Positions 7,746 through 16,541 of a DNA stretch of 26,277 nucleotides are shown piece after piece. The DNA comes from Tritrichomonas musculus (lineage: Eukaryota > Parabasalia > Tritrichomonadida > Tritrichomonadidae), in the NCBI GenBank assembly GCA_039105265.1, contig JAPFFF010000326.1:1-26277 (forward strand), read 5' to 3'. Position numbers and translations under genes: made by a program. Each line of letters starts with the position of its first letter. The first letter of the stretch is position 1. Below the pieces are notes generated by a model. It was not told the DNA's origin, did no database searches, and saw nothing but the letters and a program-made list of their open reading frames with translations.

Positions 7746-9298
7746 TAAAAATGACAAGTGATAAAGGCACACAAACTAAACCTAACAATAAAATACAACT
7801 ACTACAATGTACTTTTAAATTTCGACCTAAACTAGTTGATAGAGATGTTGCAAGATTAACAAGAGGTTTGGGTCAAACTATATGGAAGTTCTCTAATAAT
7901 CAAATAAATCTACAAAAATTATATGAGACATATTTAAATACTAGTATAGCTTTTAAAGACGTACTTGAATTTGCTAATAGACTCAAGAGAGAGAGACCAA
8001 AAGCAAAATTTACAGGTTGTGTTTTTGCAATTAAGAAAAATCAAGATGATAAAGATGAACATGGACATTACATAACAGTATTAAAGCCATATCAATATAC
8101 TCTCCAGGAATCAACAACAGGTATATTAACAGAGATAAAATTACATTATGATATTATCAACATAAGGATATCTCGAATGAAGACTGAGGAGGAAAAACAA
8201 GCAGCTAGAGAACTGAGAGAGCAGATGAAAGAAAGAACATTGAAAAGTGATAAGAAAGAATATAAAACTAGAGGTATTCAAACAGATGATATACCAGAAT
8301 TGGCTCCATTACCCAGACCTCCAACTTTAAATCGAAATGATTATCATCTTAACCTTAGGAAAATCGGTAGGAACCGACCCACAAATGTTGAGCCACCAAC
8401 AAGGGACCAAAATCAAAACAGAATTCAACTTTTACTTCAAAGTAGTACAAATTTAGACGAGGATGATAGACCTAAGAAAAAATCAAAACAACCTAAGACA
8501 AAATCAAAACGACCTCGTTCACCTTCACCTCCACCTCCACCACCTCCTCCTCCTTCATCACCACCTCCACAGTTTCCATCATCACATACCTCTCGAGGTA
8601 CTAGTCCTCCTCCAAGAGAACCCCGTATGACACCACAGAAGACAGGAGAGTATACAGTAGACCAAAGACGTCATAAAATTCATGATTGGAGGAGTTTAGT
8701 CAATGATGAAAATATAGAAGAAGATGTTATTGATGACTACTTGAAACTTCTATATAACAAAGGAAAGAGATTGAATAAACAACCTGGTCAAAATGAGGCA
8801 GAGTTTGATAAAAAGAAAATATTGGTTTTACCTACTGCATTTTATACCCTCCTTTCTAGAGCATATGAGACTAATGATATGGAAAAAATACATGAACTGA
8901 TGAAAAGTCCTATCTCAGGTAAACAGTCATTTTCACATTTCGATAAAGTATTTGTCCCCATTTGTTCAGATGGAGAACATTGGGTTTTATGTATTGTTCG
9001 ATATTCAAAGAAAATAATCGAATGCTATGACTCTGAGAATAAGTCAATGGCACCAGAGGTAAAGACACTTAATAAGTGGATCAATATTTCAGGAACAGGT
9101 AAGTTAAAAGCAAAATATTATGATGTACCTAGTCAAAGGAATAACAAGGATTGTGGAGTGTTTCTAATGGAATCTTGTCGTACCTTTTTGCATGAAGGAA
9201 ATGGTAAGTTTAAACAACGCAATATGCCAGATATTAGAAAGAGAATACTTCGAGAACTTCAAAACAATGAATTAGAAACAGGTGTCGTATATCAATAA
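7742..9298 (+). CDS. Polinton cysteine protease (ULP1/adenain type) with long N-terminal arm
   Basis: About 518 residues. The C-terminal 150 residues hold the C48/adenain-like protease motifs in the usual order: EHWVLC with His at about 413, YDSE with Asp at about 430, and a Q-(5)-C segment (SQRNNKDCGVF, Cys at about 471). In Polintons this enzyme is thought to mature virion proteins. The first 175 residues form a separate region of unknown fold. A Pro-rich linker (a run of ten prolines, with flanking PSP and SPPP) and basic KKKSKQPKTKSKRPR-type tracts lie between. LC8-type motifs appear near the N-terminus (KGTQTK, about 8-13) and at about 178-182 (GIQTD). The start could be 7742 or 7751. 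The gap to the next gene is 21 bp, and the stop is in TAAA context. Confidence 0.85.
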   Translation: MIKMTSDKGTQTKPNNKIQLLQCTFKFRPKLVDRDVARLTRGLGQTIWKFSNNQINLQKLYETYLNTSIAFKDVLEFANRLKRERPKAKFTGCVFAIKKNQDDKDEHGHYITVLKPYQYTLQESTTGILTEIKLHYDIINIRISRMKTEEEKQAARELREQMKERTLKSDKKEYKTRGIQTDDIPELAPLPRPPTLNRNDYHLNLRKIGRNRPTNVEPPTRDQNQNRIQLLLQSSTNLDEDDRPKKKSKQPKTKSKRPRSPSPPPPPPPPPSSPPPQFPSSHTSRGTSPPPREPRMTPQKTGEYTVDQRRHKIHDWRSLVNDENIEEDVIDDYLKLLYNKGKRLNKQPGQNEAEFDKKKILVLPTAFYTLLSRAYETNDMEKIHELMKSPISGKQSFSHFDKVFVPICSDGEHWVLCIVRYSKKIIECYDSENKSMAPEVKTLNKWINISGTGKLKAKYYDVPSQRNNKDCGVFLMESCRTFLHEGNGKFKQRNMPDIRKRILRELQNNELETGVVYQ

Positions 9299-9319
9299 AG
9301 ACTTTTTATTCAACTCGAA

Positions 9320-10321
9320 ATGGAATTACCACCAAGTGTTAAAACTCTTTATCCTAATCGAGATAATATAGTTAATGATGGTAATACACCTCTTCCAATC
9401 GAAACAGCCTACTTCCTTGAGGATGCTCAACATGATAAAGCTAAGTTTAATAGGTATTGGTTTAATTTCCCACCAGAATGGTCAACTGCAAACAAAGGGG
9501 AATCTATTGTTGGCGTTCGTTCAGCACATATCATTAAGAGACGACGCAAAATGGAAGTAGAGATTGAAATATATAAGATACATAAGAAAACATATGAGTT
9601 TGTTTGTGGTGGAACATGGAATGATGGAACACTAAAAGAAGACTATATAACTGGTACTAATCATGAATATGGATTCTTCAAAGTCATTGATTGGGTGTCA
9701 ATCGATGGAGATTTACGTGGATTTTTTGATGCAGTTAATCATGCATTCAAGTCATACATTAAAACTTCTTCATTAGACAAATTTGTTCAAAATGATGACA
9801 ATATACAGGATAGAGATATACAAACAGATGGATATTATGATAAAAATGGTTTTCATGAAATTATTTATACAGAAAGAAATAAAGCAGAGAATCATAAATA
9901 CTACTATACTAACAGTAAGAATGAACAAGATTGGGAGTATACCGCACCATATATGAACTTTTTCAAACTTAAATCCTGGAATGATGATTTTGCAGATGTG
10001 TTTAATATAGGTAATGGCATATTTCAAAATAAACCAGAAAAATATCAAACATGGAGTAAGGAATTAATATTCGATAATATATGGGACAGACAATCATGCA
10101 AAATATATTCATCGATAGGTGAACAAGCATTACATAATTATATAGGAAATAGCGATGTTGAATATAGTCCTATTAAATACTTCAAGTTAAACTCAATGGA
10201 CCAAAGGTTTTGGATAGACTTCTATAGTGATGTTCATTATTATTGTCCAACCAAACTACCTCCAAATGATTCATTTGTTATCGAAATGCAATTCCTTCAA
10301 TATGATAAGATGTTTATTTAA
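9320..10321 (+). CDS. Possible Polinton minor capsid protein
   Basis: A 333-codon frame with no sequence motif that I can name. It is rich in aromatic residues and predicted mostly beta, with a mid segment of low complexity at about 160-200. That segment includes the LC8-type DIQTD at residues 166-170. Length and predicted beta content fit a single jelly-roll minor capsid (penton-like) protein, and a second capsid-type gene is expected in Polintons. This is inference from context only. It lies between the protease and integrase genes, 6 bp before the integrase ATG, with the stop in TAAA context. Confidence 0.5.
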   Translation: MELPPSVKTLYPNRDNIVNDGNTPLPIETAYFLEDAQHDKAKFNRYWFNFPPEWSTANKGESIVGVRSAHIIKRRRKMEVEIEIYKIHKKTYEFVCGGTWNDGTLKEDYITGTNHEYGFFKVIDWVSIDGDLRGFFDAVNHAFKSYIKTSSLDKFVQNDDNIQDRDIQTDGYYDKNGFHEIIYTERNKAENHKYYYTNSKNEQDWEYTAPYMNFFKLKSWNDDFADVFNIGNGIFQNKPEKYQTWSKELIFDNIWDRQSCKIYSSIGEQALHNYIGNSDVEYSPIKYFKLNSMDQRFWIDFYSDVHYYCPTKLPPNDSFVIEMQFLQYDKMFI

Positions 10322-10327
10322 AAATAA

Positions 10328-11446
10328 ATGAGTAAAGAAGAACCAACCCCATATGAAAAATTATACAACAAAGCTAAATGGAGGACCTTGGACAAATACC
10401 TTAGCATGGCAAAACAAGAGAATCTGAATGAAGAGGAAGCAAAGAAATACTTTGATGAAAGAGTAGTACATGATAAGAGAGTACCAAAAGCACAATATAT
10501 ACCTATCGTATCGAAACACCCTGATGGTTATCAAATGGATACCTTCATTAACAATAAAGAGGCAGGTGGGTTGAATTATCTAATGTTCATCAATATCAAC
10601 ACTCGAAAAGCATATGCATATCCTATGAATGGTAAAGGAGCAAGGGAAGTATTGGCAGCGCTTCATAAATTTGTTAATGATGTACCTCATGTATATTCAA
10701 TAACAAGTGATGAGGATGCTGCATATTTATCATCAACTGTATTAGACTTCATGAGAGAGAAGAACATAAAATACCGAACAACAACTGAGAATAACCATAA
10801 TGTACTTGGCATTATTAATAGATTTATGAGAACTATAAGAGATGCTATTGGTGAAAATAGGTTTATTCAACCAAAGGAGATGCATGATTTGGTAAACATA
10901 TATAATAACTCTCCTCATAGGTCTTTAGATAATAAAGCACCTAATGATATTACTCCAGAGGATGAAATAAAGTACATCCAAAAGAATGCACGCATTAACC
11001 CATATCATTTTAATCCAGGTGAGAAGGTCAGGTTAGTACTCGAAAAAGAACCATTTGGTAAAAGAAGAAGTAATTTGTCTAATGAGTCTTATATAGTTGA
11101 CTCACAAAAAGGTAACCAGTTTGTGGTCAGGTCCAAAGATGGTTCAACAAGTTCATTCCCTGGATATAGGTTGTTAAGGACAAGAGACAAAAGGATTAAA
11201 GTAGCTGAAAGACTAAATGAAGGTAAAGAAGGTATTATTGAAAAAATATATAACTTTGATGAAGATACTGGTAAGTATGATTTAAAATGGGAAGGAGTCG
11301 AAGGTGATGATGCCTTTGCTAGACAAACTATTAGAGATGTAAGGAGAGGTAATCCATTAGTACTTGGTACAGCAGAAAGACAATATTGGTTGGAACAAAA
11401 GAAGAAAGGAGAACCAATACCAGATAAAATTATGAAATACATTTAA
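10328..11446 (+). CDS. Polinton integrase (rve family) with chromo-like tail
   Basis: A 372-residue protein. The rve-type RNase H fold covers about residues 60-210. Recognisable segments are YQMDTF (Asp about 71), the strand-rich LMFININTRKAYAYP, TSDEDAAYL (Asp about 128), and the helix LGIINRFMRTIRDAI followed by YNNSPHRSLDNKAPNDITPED, a hallmark of retroviral-type and Polinton integrases. Residues about 295-335 (EGIIEKIYNFDED, KYDLKWEG) look like a chromodomain, as seen at the end of many Polinton and chromovirus integrases. Its family role is to insert the linear element DNA into the host genome. It sits 10 bp upstream of the ATPase gene. Confidence 0.85.
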   Translation: MSKEEPTPYEKLYNKAKWRTLDKYLSMAKQENLNEEEAKKYFDERVVHDKRVPKAQYIPIVSKHPDGYQMDTFINNKEAGGLNYLMFININTRKAYAYPMNGKGAREVLAALHKFVNDVPHVYSITSDEDAAYLSSTVLDFMREKNIKYRTTTENNHNVLGIINRFMRTIRDAIGENRFIQPKEMHDLVNIYNNSPHRSLDNKAPNDITPEDEIKYIQKNARINPYHFNPGEKVRLVLEKEPFGKRRSNLSNESYIVDSQKGNQFVVRSKDGSTSSFPGYRLLRTRDKRIKVAERLNEGKEGIIEKIYNFDEDTGKYDLKWEGVEGDDAFARQTIRDVRRGNPLVLGTAERQYWLEQKKKGEPIPDKIMKYI

Positions 11447-11456
11447 AAATTTGTAA

Positions 11457-12323
11457 ATGGATGAACCCCCAAGTGCAGAACTAATAAATAAAGTAGAAAC
11501 ATTGATTAAAGAAACCTTACGGAAGAACATGAAAGAAATAGATGGAGCATTAATTAAACCATTATCACCTGATTATCCTTTTAGCACAAACGGTATATAT
11601 TTTTTAATTGGTAAACCAGGTGCTGGTAAAAGTTTTTGGATATGGAGACATATTATGATAACAGAGAGGTTGTTTAAACATCCATACTACCAAAAGATAA
11701 TATTTTGCTCAAGCTCTGGTAAAATGGATAAAACAGCTGAAACACTTAATAAACAGATACAATCAAGAATCGATTATGTAAAGGAAAGAGAATTAATGAG
11801 TTATCTAAAACGACATCTTCGAAGAAAGATAAAGTATTATGCCATTGTCAAATATGTACTATCTCGAATGAAAGAGACCAATGACGAAATGAGGAGGCTC
11901 ATTGAGAAGCATCATTTAAATGAGCTCAATGATAAAATAATATATATAGCCAATAAGTTAGTCAAGTATGAAACATCATCATATCCATATAACACATTAT
12001 TGATACTAGATGATTGTGCAGGTAGTGATTTATTAAAGAATGGTAATAGTGAATTTATCAAGTTGTTAACCAAAACAAGACACTATAATTTAACATGTAT
12101 CATGGCAATACAAACAATTCGATTTGTTCATATGAATGCTAAAAGGTTAGCAACAGATATCATATGTTATACAGGATATAGTGAGGAAGATTTTACGAGC
12201 TTGTTGCAACAAACAAATAACTCATTAAATACTAAACAGACAGTAGCTGAGTACCTACAACATAAAGAACCACATGAAAAATTCGTAATGAATATTTCTG
12301 CTAATAAGTACTATTTTGAATAA
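11457..12323 (+). CDS. Polinton packaging ATPase (FtsK/HerA, A32-like)
   Basis: A 288-residue protein with Walker A GKPGAGKS at about 52-59 and Walker B LLILDDC at about 180-186. A downstream segment (KTRHYNLTCIMAIQTIRF) matches the sensor-type strand of FtsK/HerA-like viral packaging ATPases. In Polintons and related double jelly-roll viruses this enzyme is thought to drive DNA into the capsid. It lies in the compact rightward gene row between the integrase and the presumed virion genes. Confidence 0.85.
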   Translation: MDEPPSAELINKVETLIKETLRKNMKEIDGALIKPLSPDYPFSTNGIYFLIGKPGAGKSFWIWRHIMITERLFKHPYYQKIIFCSSSGKMDKTAETLNKQIQSRIDYVKERELMSYLKRHLRRKIKYYAIVKYVLSRMKETNDEMRRLIEKHHLNELNDKIIYIANKLVKYETSSYPYNTLLILDDCAGSDLLKNGNSEFIKLLTKTRHYNLTCIMAIQTIRFVHMNAKRLATDIICYTGYSEEDFTSLLQQTNNSLNTKQTVAEYLQHKEPHEKFVMNISANKYYFE

Positions 12324-12341
12324 TTTTTTATTATTTTTTAA

Positions 12342-12797
12342 ATGGGAATTCAACGTCATTCAGAAGAAGATTATTGGAAGCCAAATTATGCTAAACAAAA
12401 AGAATTTTCTCCATGGCAAACGATAATAAAAGGAGGAGTAGGTTTAGGTGGTAAATTATTAATGGGAGCTGCAGATAGTTTTACTGGAGGTCTTGCAAGT
12501 AAATTATTGGATGCTTCAGCAGGTGGATTAACCAAGCATGCTGGTGTTATTGGTTCAGTTGCGAGAGGTCTTGGTGAAAGCTTCTTGAGCGATAAAACAA
12601 GAAATAGATTAGCAAACATAGCTGACACAGCATTAAAATATGTCCCAGAAGGAAATGTGAAAACTGCCTTGTCATCAATTAATAAATCTGCAAAAGGCGA
12701 TTCAGTTGGTGTACCTCTTGAAAAGCCAACATTTTCATCTAATTCATTAAAAGAGAGTGAATTTACTACAAACAATCATGCGAGAACTTACATCTGA
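12342..12797 (+). CDS. Glycine-rich small protein, possible virion internal protein
   Basis: A 151-residue protein with an amphipathic, Gly/Ala/Leu-rich centre at about 28-80 (GGVGLGGKLLMGAADSF, then GGLASKLLDASAGG). This resembles membrane-active internal virion proteins such as adenovirus pVI in general character only; I cannot show homology. Its location between the ATPase and the major capsid candidate supports a virion role. The alternative is an unrelated small structural protein. Confidence 0.5.
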   Translation: MGIQRHSEEDYWKPNYAKQKEFSPWQTIIKGGVGLGGKLLMGAADSFTGGLASKLLDASAGGLTKHAGVIGSVARGLGESFLSDKTRNRLANIADTALKYVPEGNVKTALSSINKSAKGDSVGVPLEKPTFSSNSLKESEFTTNNHARTYI

Positions 12798-12846
12798 TGA
12801 AAACTCAATAAAACTCAATTTATGGACTTTTTTTGTTTATTTTTAA

Positions 12847-13383
12847 ATGTCAAAACATCTAACAGGTTCTAAGAGACTTGCGGTTATTCATAAATGGTTG
12901 AATGGAAGGGATGACCCAGATTGGGAAGTTTTGCCAACAAAGAAGAAAGACAAGTATATAGTAAAACCCCGAAAAACTCCAATTCGTCAAGATTCTCAAG
13001 AAAACTCAGAAAGTGAAAATATCGAAGAAACTCAAGAAAACTCAAATAGTGATGATTTTGAAGAAACTCCCAGAAAGTCATTAAGTTCGAAAGCTGCACG
13101 AAAACCTCCAAAACCACGAAAACCTCAACAAACATATGACCCTACTGTGAATGAAGAAATACTCAAACAATTAAAATCACTAGGTGAAGAAATGAAGATA
13201 AGTCGAGAAAAGAAAGAACAGAGACGAATGATAAAAGAGGTTGTTGATAAAAGAATGAGTCAACCAAGACAACAATATGTTCCTGAAGAACCACAACAAC
13301 AATATGAAGAACCACCACAACAATATATACCTCCTCAACGAATAATGGGTAGGAGAAATCGCATCTTTGAAGATATGATGTAA
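12847..13383 (+). CDS. Charged low-complexity Polinton protein, unknown
   Basis: A 178-residue protein. An N-terminal block (MSKHLTGSKRLAVIHKWLNG) is followed by basic, then Ser/Glu-rich segments with repeated ENS motifs, a basic Pro/Lys patch (KPPKPRKPQQ), a helical charged segment at about 100-140, and a Gln/Pro/Tyr-rich tail (QQQYEEPPQQYIPP). It is mostly predicted to be disordered. Position just before the major capsid candidate suggests a scaffold or core role, but no family is recognised. Confidence 0.6.
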   Translation: MSKHLTGSKRLAVIHKWLNGRDDPDWEVLPTKKKDKYIVKPRKTPIRQDSQENSESENIEETQENSNSDDFEETPRKSLSSKAARKPPKPRKPQQTYDPTVNEEILKQLKSLGEEMKISREKKEQRRMIKEVVDKRMSQPRQQYVPEEPQQQYEEPPQQYIPPQRIMGRRNRIFEDMM

Positions 13384-13390
13384 ATTTTTT

Positions 13391-13396
13391 TCATCT
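13391..13396 (+). promoter_or_regulatory. Initiator-like TCATCT before capsid gene
   Basis: TCATCT after a run of seven T lies 11 bases before the ATG at 13402, with the +1 A at 13393. It is a close fit to the trichomonad initiator and implies a leader of about 9 bases. Confidence 0.55.
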
Positions 13397-13401
13397 AAAA
13401 A

Positions 13402-15084
13402 ATGCTCAACAAGGAACAATATATGAGAACCTCAGCTGAGGTTTGTACCCAAATTGCATCCTATTTTGATGTTGTCGATAATTGCATAGCACTTAGTGAT
13501 ACAAATAAAGCATACTCATTAAATCCACAAACTTCGTATTCACCATCACCACCAATTAAGAGTGGTTCATATACAACATGTATTATCTCGCCCAATACAC
13601 ATAATACAGCAGATATATATAATGGCTTTATTCGAGCAGATATGAAAGTGATGATAAAAATAGACAAGCCAATTCTAAGTGATTTAGAAAATGTCAGTGG
13701 TTATAATTTTGGTAAGGTATGGTTTGGTTTTAAGGATGCTCGAGATGCTGTTGAGAAGTATGAAATTGTAGCTAATGGTATGACGCTTTATACCCAGAAC
13801 TTTGGATGTGAAGAATCCTTTTTAACTGCATGTTGTGCAAATGAAGTTACTAAAAGAGCTGATATATATAGTAAAGCAAGACATAAGGATATTTGGAATG
13901 ATACTCATGGAAGGAGATGTGGTTTTGTTGCAAATCTTAACAAAGATGTGACTTCTGTCACTGAAACAATTAGATTAAAGATTGATTTACGACGATTCCT
14001 ACCATTATCTAATATCAAGTACTTGCCAGCATTTGCAGGTAAAATCGAATTACGTCTATACTTTTCAACAGCTGGTATGGTATATTGTCCAGTTGGTTTT
14101 GAAAAGAGCTTGGTTGCTAATCCACATATAATGAAAGACTTCAATGTTGATGAAATTACCAATGAATTTCGACCTATTGGAGAACCAATATGGATGTGGA
14201 CAAGTACCGAAAAAATAGCAATGGATAAGATTAATGACCCCAACAATCTTCCACCTGTTGGTGAAAATCATGGAGGAGCATATGAAGTCGCAGGAGCTAA
14301 CAATACTAAGTCAAGAGTTGACCGAACAATTTACAGTGATTGGAGAACTTGGAGTGTTGTTGATTATTCCATTGAAGAATGCGCGAGTATTATACCTTGT
14401 TTTGGTATTCATGAATCTGTATATACAGCACTTGTTCAAAGATATGCTAACCCACAACATCCACTTACATTCCCAACACAGATTATGTCATTTTACACTT
14501 GTACAAGACCTCTTAATAATGAACAAGATAAAGCAACTATTACTATTACACCTAATTTTGTAGATAGTATGTTTTGCTTATTCCCACTCAAGCATACGCA
14601 TAAGACATACTTCAAGAATCCTATGTTTGAAGCATTTCATATGAATTGTGGTAATTACAACAATATTCCTGCTAAAGCATTTGGTACTAATGGTAAGTAT
14701 CCAGAGTTCCTCGAATATTGCCAGAATGCAATGAACATGAATGGAGAGCAAAATGGATTTAACAAAGAGGTTATAGCAAGTCTAGCTAATGAGTATCAAT
14801 ATAATGAAAATACAACAGGTTATTATCCAAATGATAGGTCCTCATTCTTCATAGGTCTTCCAACTGAAACGGATGGAACATATCAACAAGGTCTTTCAAG
14901 TCTTGCACCTATTAACTTCGAACTGATATGTAGTCAAAAGGCAGATAATCCATTTAGAAAGGAAGTTGATACGCCTCCATTATTATGCTTATTAACAGAT
15001 ATATCAATTAGTATTTTGATTAGACCAAATGGTATGCCACCATCAGTACGTATTGGTCCTTATGATTTAACAACCCCTGAATAA
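13402..15084 (+). CDS. Probable Polinton major capsid protein
   Basis: A 560-residue protein, the largest non-enzymatic frame of the rightward row. It is predicted mostly beta, has no catalytic motif, and has a composition rich in Asn, Thr, Tyr and Phe. The length and the location downstream of the ATPase fit a double jelly-roll major capsid protein, which Polintons are known to carry. The assignment rests on context, length and character; no jelly-roll motif can be proved by eye. It starts at an ATG 18 bp after the previous stop with an initiator-like site in that gap, and ends in TAAA context. Confidence 0.65.
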   Translation: MLNKEQYMRTSAEVCTQIASYFDVVDNCIALSDTNKAYSLNPQTSYSPSPPIKSGSYTTCIISPNTHNTADIYNGFIRADMKVMIKIDKPILSDLENVSGYNFGKVWFGFKDARDAVEKYEIVANGMTLYTQNFGCEESFLTACCANEVTKRADIYSKARHKDIWNDTHGRRCGFVANLNKDVTSVTETIRLKIDLRRFLPLSNIKYLPAFAGKIELRLYFSTAGMVYCPVGFEKSLVANPHIMKDFNVDEITNEFRPIGEPIWMWTSTEKIAMDKINDPNNLPPVGENHGGAYEVAGANNTKSRVDRTIYSDWRTWSVVDYSIEECASIIPCFGIHESVYTALVQRYANPQHPLTFPTQIMSFYTCTRPLNNEQDKATITITPNFVDSMFCLFPLKHTHKTYFKNPMFEAFHMNCGNYNNIPAKAFGTNGKYPEFLEYCQNAMNMNGEQNGFNKEVIASLANEYQYNENTTGYYPNDRSSFFIGLPTETDGTYQQGLSSLAPINFELICSQKADNPFRKEVDTPPLLCLLTDISISILIRPNGMPPSVRIGPYDLTTPE

Positions 15085-15115
15085 ACATAAAGAAGGATAT
15101 TTTATTTTTTTGTAA

Positions 15116-15550
15116 ATGTCGAATGATTATAGAAGCCCACATGCTGAGATTGTTGGAAGAGAAGGTATGATGTTTAATGAAGCTACCATGAAAAATAAAG
15201 ACCTAGAATTCCAACATTTTGGTGTATTCAGTAATACTAATACATATTCAGTCACATTCAATCCTTTTATTAATCGACCACCTACCCAGATTATTGAACA
15301 TGAGGACCCTGTTAGATTTCCAGATACTCGAGAACATATAACGAAACCTCTACATGAACCTCCTGTTAGCATAACTGATGGTGGATTTTATAGACATATT
15401 GGTCAACATGATAAACCAGTACCTCTACTACCAAAATATCTTAAAAAGCCTGAACCACCTGCTATGCAAGGTAGAGCAAGAGAATATAATAAACAAGATA
15501 TTAGATATGGACCTACACAACATGTTATTACTCAAAACAATATCTATTAA
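15116..15550 (+). CDS. Pro-rich Polinton protein, unknown
   Basis: A 144-residue protein. The central part (FGVFSNTNTYSVTFNPFINR) may be beta-structured, and the rest is rich in Pro, His and charged residues and is probably extended (EPPVSITDGG, LPKYLKKPEPP). It follows the major capsid candidate by 31 bp and its stop is in TAAA context. A minor virion component is plausible from position; no family is recognised. Confidence 0.6.
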   Translation: MSNDYRSPHAEIVGREGMMFNEATMKNKDLEFQHFGVFSNTNTYSVTFNPFINRPPTQIIEHEDPVRFPDTREHITKPLHEPPVSITDGGFYRHIGQHDKPVPLLPKYLKKPEPPAMQGRAREYNKQDIRYGPTQHVITQNNIY

Positions 15551-15569
15551 AAGTTTTTTTCAAACTTAA

Positions 15570-16094
15570 ATGATTAAGAAGAGAAGTACAACCAATGGAG
15601 TTCAAGCAAATGTATCTTTAGAACCATCAGCAGCTGCATCATCTACATCAAACATTAACAACAACATTATTATTAATAAGAGAGATGATGGCAAGGAAGA
15701 CATTGTTATTACAAGAGACATTGGAGTGCAAACTGAACCAGTTGAAGTTGAACCAGATGTAAGGAATGTTATACTTGAAGCATATGCACAAATACTACTT
15801 AATCAAGACAAAGCACTACTAGCTAATATTATATCAAAGAAAAGTATCATAGTACCTATTGAATCTCTTTGCAACATCATCAAAGCAATACTACATGTAA
15901 ATGAAGTTGAAGTACAACTTAATGAAGATGTTGGATGTTGTGCAGCAAAGAGTAGTCCAATACAAAAAATTGATGCTATAAAAATCATTAAAGATAATGG
16001 AGAAGTAGTTATTGATTTGAAACAAGTATATAATAAAGAATATAATGAACTTGTTAATAATTATCATGTATGTTTAAAATATTGTATAGTATAA
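15570..16094 (+). CDS. Polinton protein with LC8-type motif, unknown
   Basis: A 174-residue protein. The first 60 residues are Ser/Ala/Asn-rich and probably disordered, ending in the LC8-type motif IGVQTE (51-56) within an acidic stretch (EPVEVEPDV). The remainder is helical (VILEAYAQILLNQDKALLAN and after) and may be globular. The motif placement, in a disordered arm next to a helical domain, is typical of LC8 client proteins. Stop codon in TAAA context. Confidence 0.65.
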   Translation: MIKKRSTTNGVQANVSLEPSAAASSTSNINNNIIINKRDDGKEDIVITRDIGVQTEPVEVEPDVRNVILEAYAQILLNQDKALLANIISKKSIIVPIESLCNIIKAILHVNEVEVQLNEDVGCCAAKSSPIQKIDAIKIIKDNGEVVIDLKQVYNKEYNELVNNYHVCLKYCIV

Positions 16095-16121
16095 AAAATT
16101 AGAAGTAGTTATTTTTTACTC

Positions 16122-16484
16122 TTACTCCTTATCTTTTGGTGATGAAGCTTCTTGTTCATCATCTTCTTGTGTCTCTTGCGAGTCAGACACTATTGGCACT
16201 TGAAAGCCAAGAGGTTTTGGTTTTGGAGATTGTGGATTCTTTTTGATATAAACCTCACAGGTAGTGAGATTCATTTGAGTAAGTGCACCAGCAATCTTGT
16301 TCAAGTTGGTTTGTATCAAAGGGTCATAGTTGATGCAGACACTAGATGGTGTAGAGTTTGTTATTTTTTGGTTGAACAGGAATACAACCTCTTTAACAGC
16401 ATTGGTGATTTCAGCATTAGCACTTTTTATATCATTCTTTTGCTGTTTTTGGTATTCTTTGAAGTCTTTTGCGGTAGACGACAT
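16122..16484 (-). CDS. Small helical Polinton protein, unknown
   Basis: A 120-residue leftward frame starting MSSTAKDFKEYQKQQKNDIK. It has a helical N-terminal half and a Pro/Ser/Glu-rich acidic tail (SDSQETQEDDEQEASSPKDK). I choose the ATG at 16484 because a TCATTTTTT initiator-like site lies just upstream and the longer frame lacks such support. It diverges from the basic protein gene at 16542, with 57 bp between the start codons. No family recognised. Confidence 0.6.
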   Translation of the reverse strand: MSSTAKDFKEYQKQQKNDIKSANAEITNAVKEVVFLFNQKITNSTPSSVCINYDPLIQTNLNKIAGALTQMNLTTCEVYIKKNPQSPKPKPLGFQVPIVSDSQETQEDDEQEASSPKDKE

Positions 16485-16487
16485 TTT

Positions 16488-16496
16488 AAAAAATGA
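16488..16496 (-). promoter_or_regulatory. Initiator-like TCATTTTTT
   Basis: On the minus strand TCATTTTTT precedes the ATG at 16484, with the +1 A at 16494 and a leader of about 10 bases. Confidence 0.5.
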
Positions 16497-16541
16497 AGTG
16501 ATTTTGAAAAAATAATTCAATTTTTTATCTCCAATGAAATC

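Noticed and set aside
9773-10048. Hydrophobic leftward frame suggesting a membrane protein
   Set aside because: It is fully antisense to the 333-residue gene; AT-rich coding DNA often gives hydrophobic antisense frames.
10328-11446. LTR retrotransposon as the source of the integrase
   Set aside because: There is no reverse transcriptase or gag, and the neighbours (PolB, packaging ATPase, cysteine protease) are those of Polintons.
14234-14563. Alternative rightward frame inside the capsid gene
   Set aside because: It lies inside the 560-residue frame, has no domain and no start signal.
16122-16484. LIQTN in the 120-residue protein as a sixth LC8 site
   Set aside because: The flanks lack the G/D before and acidic residue after; the match is to IQT only, which is too weak.
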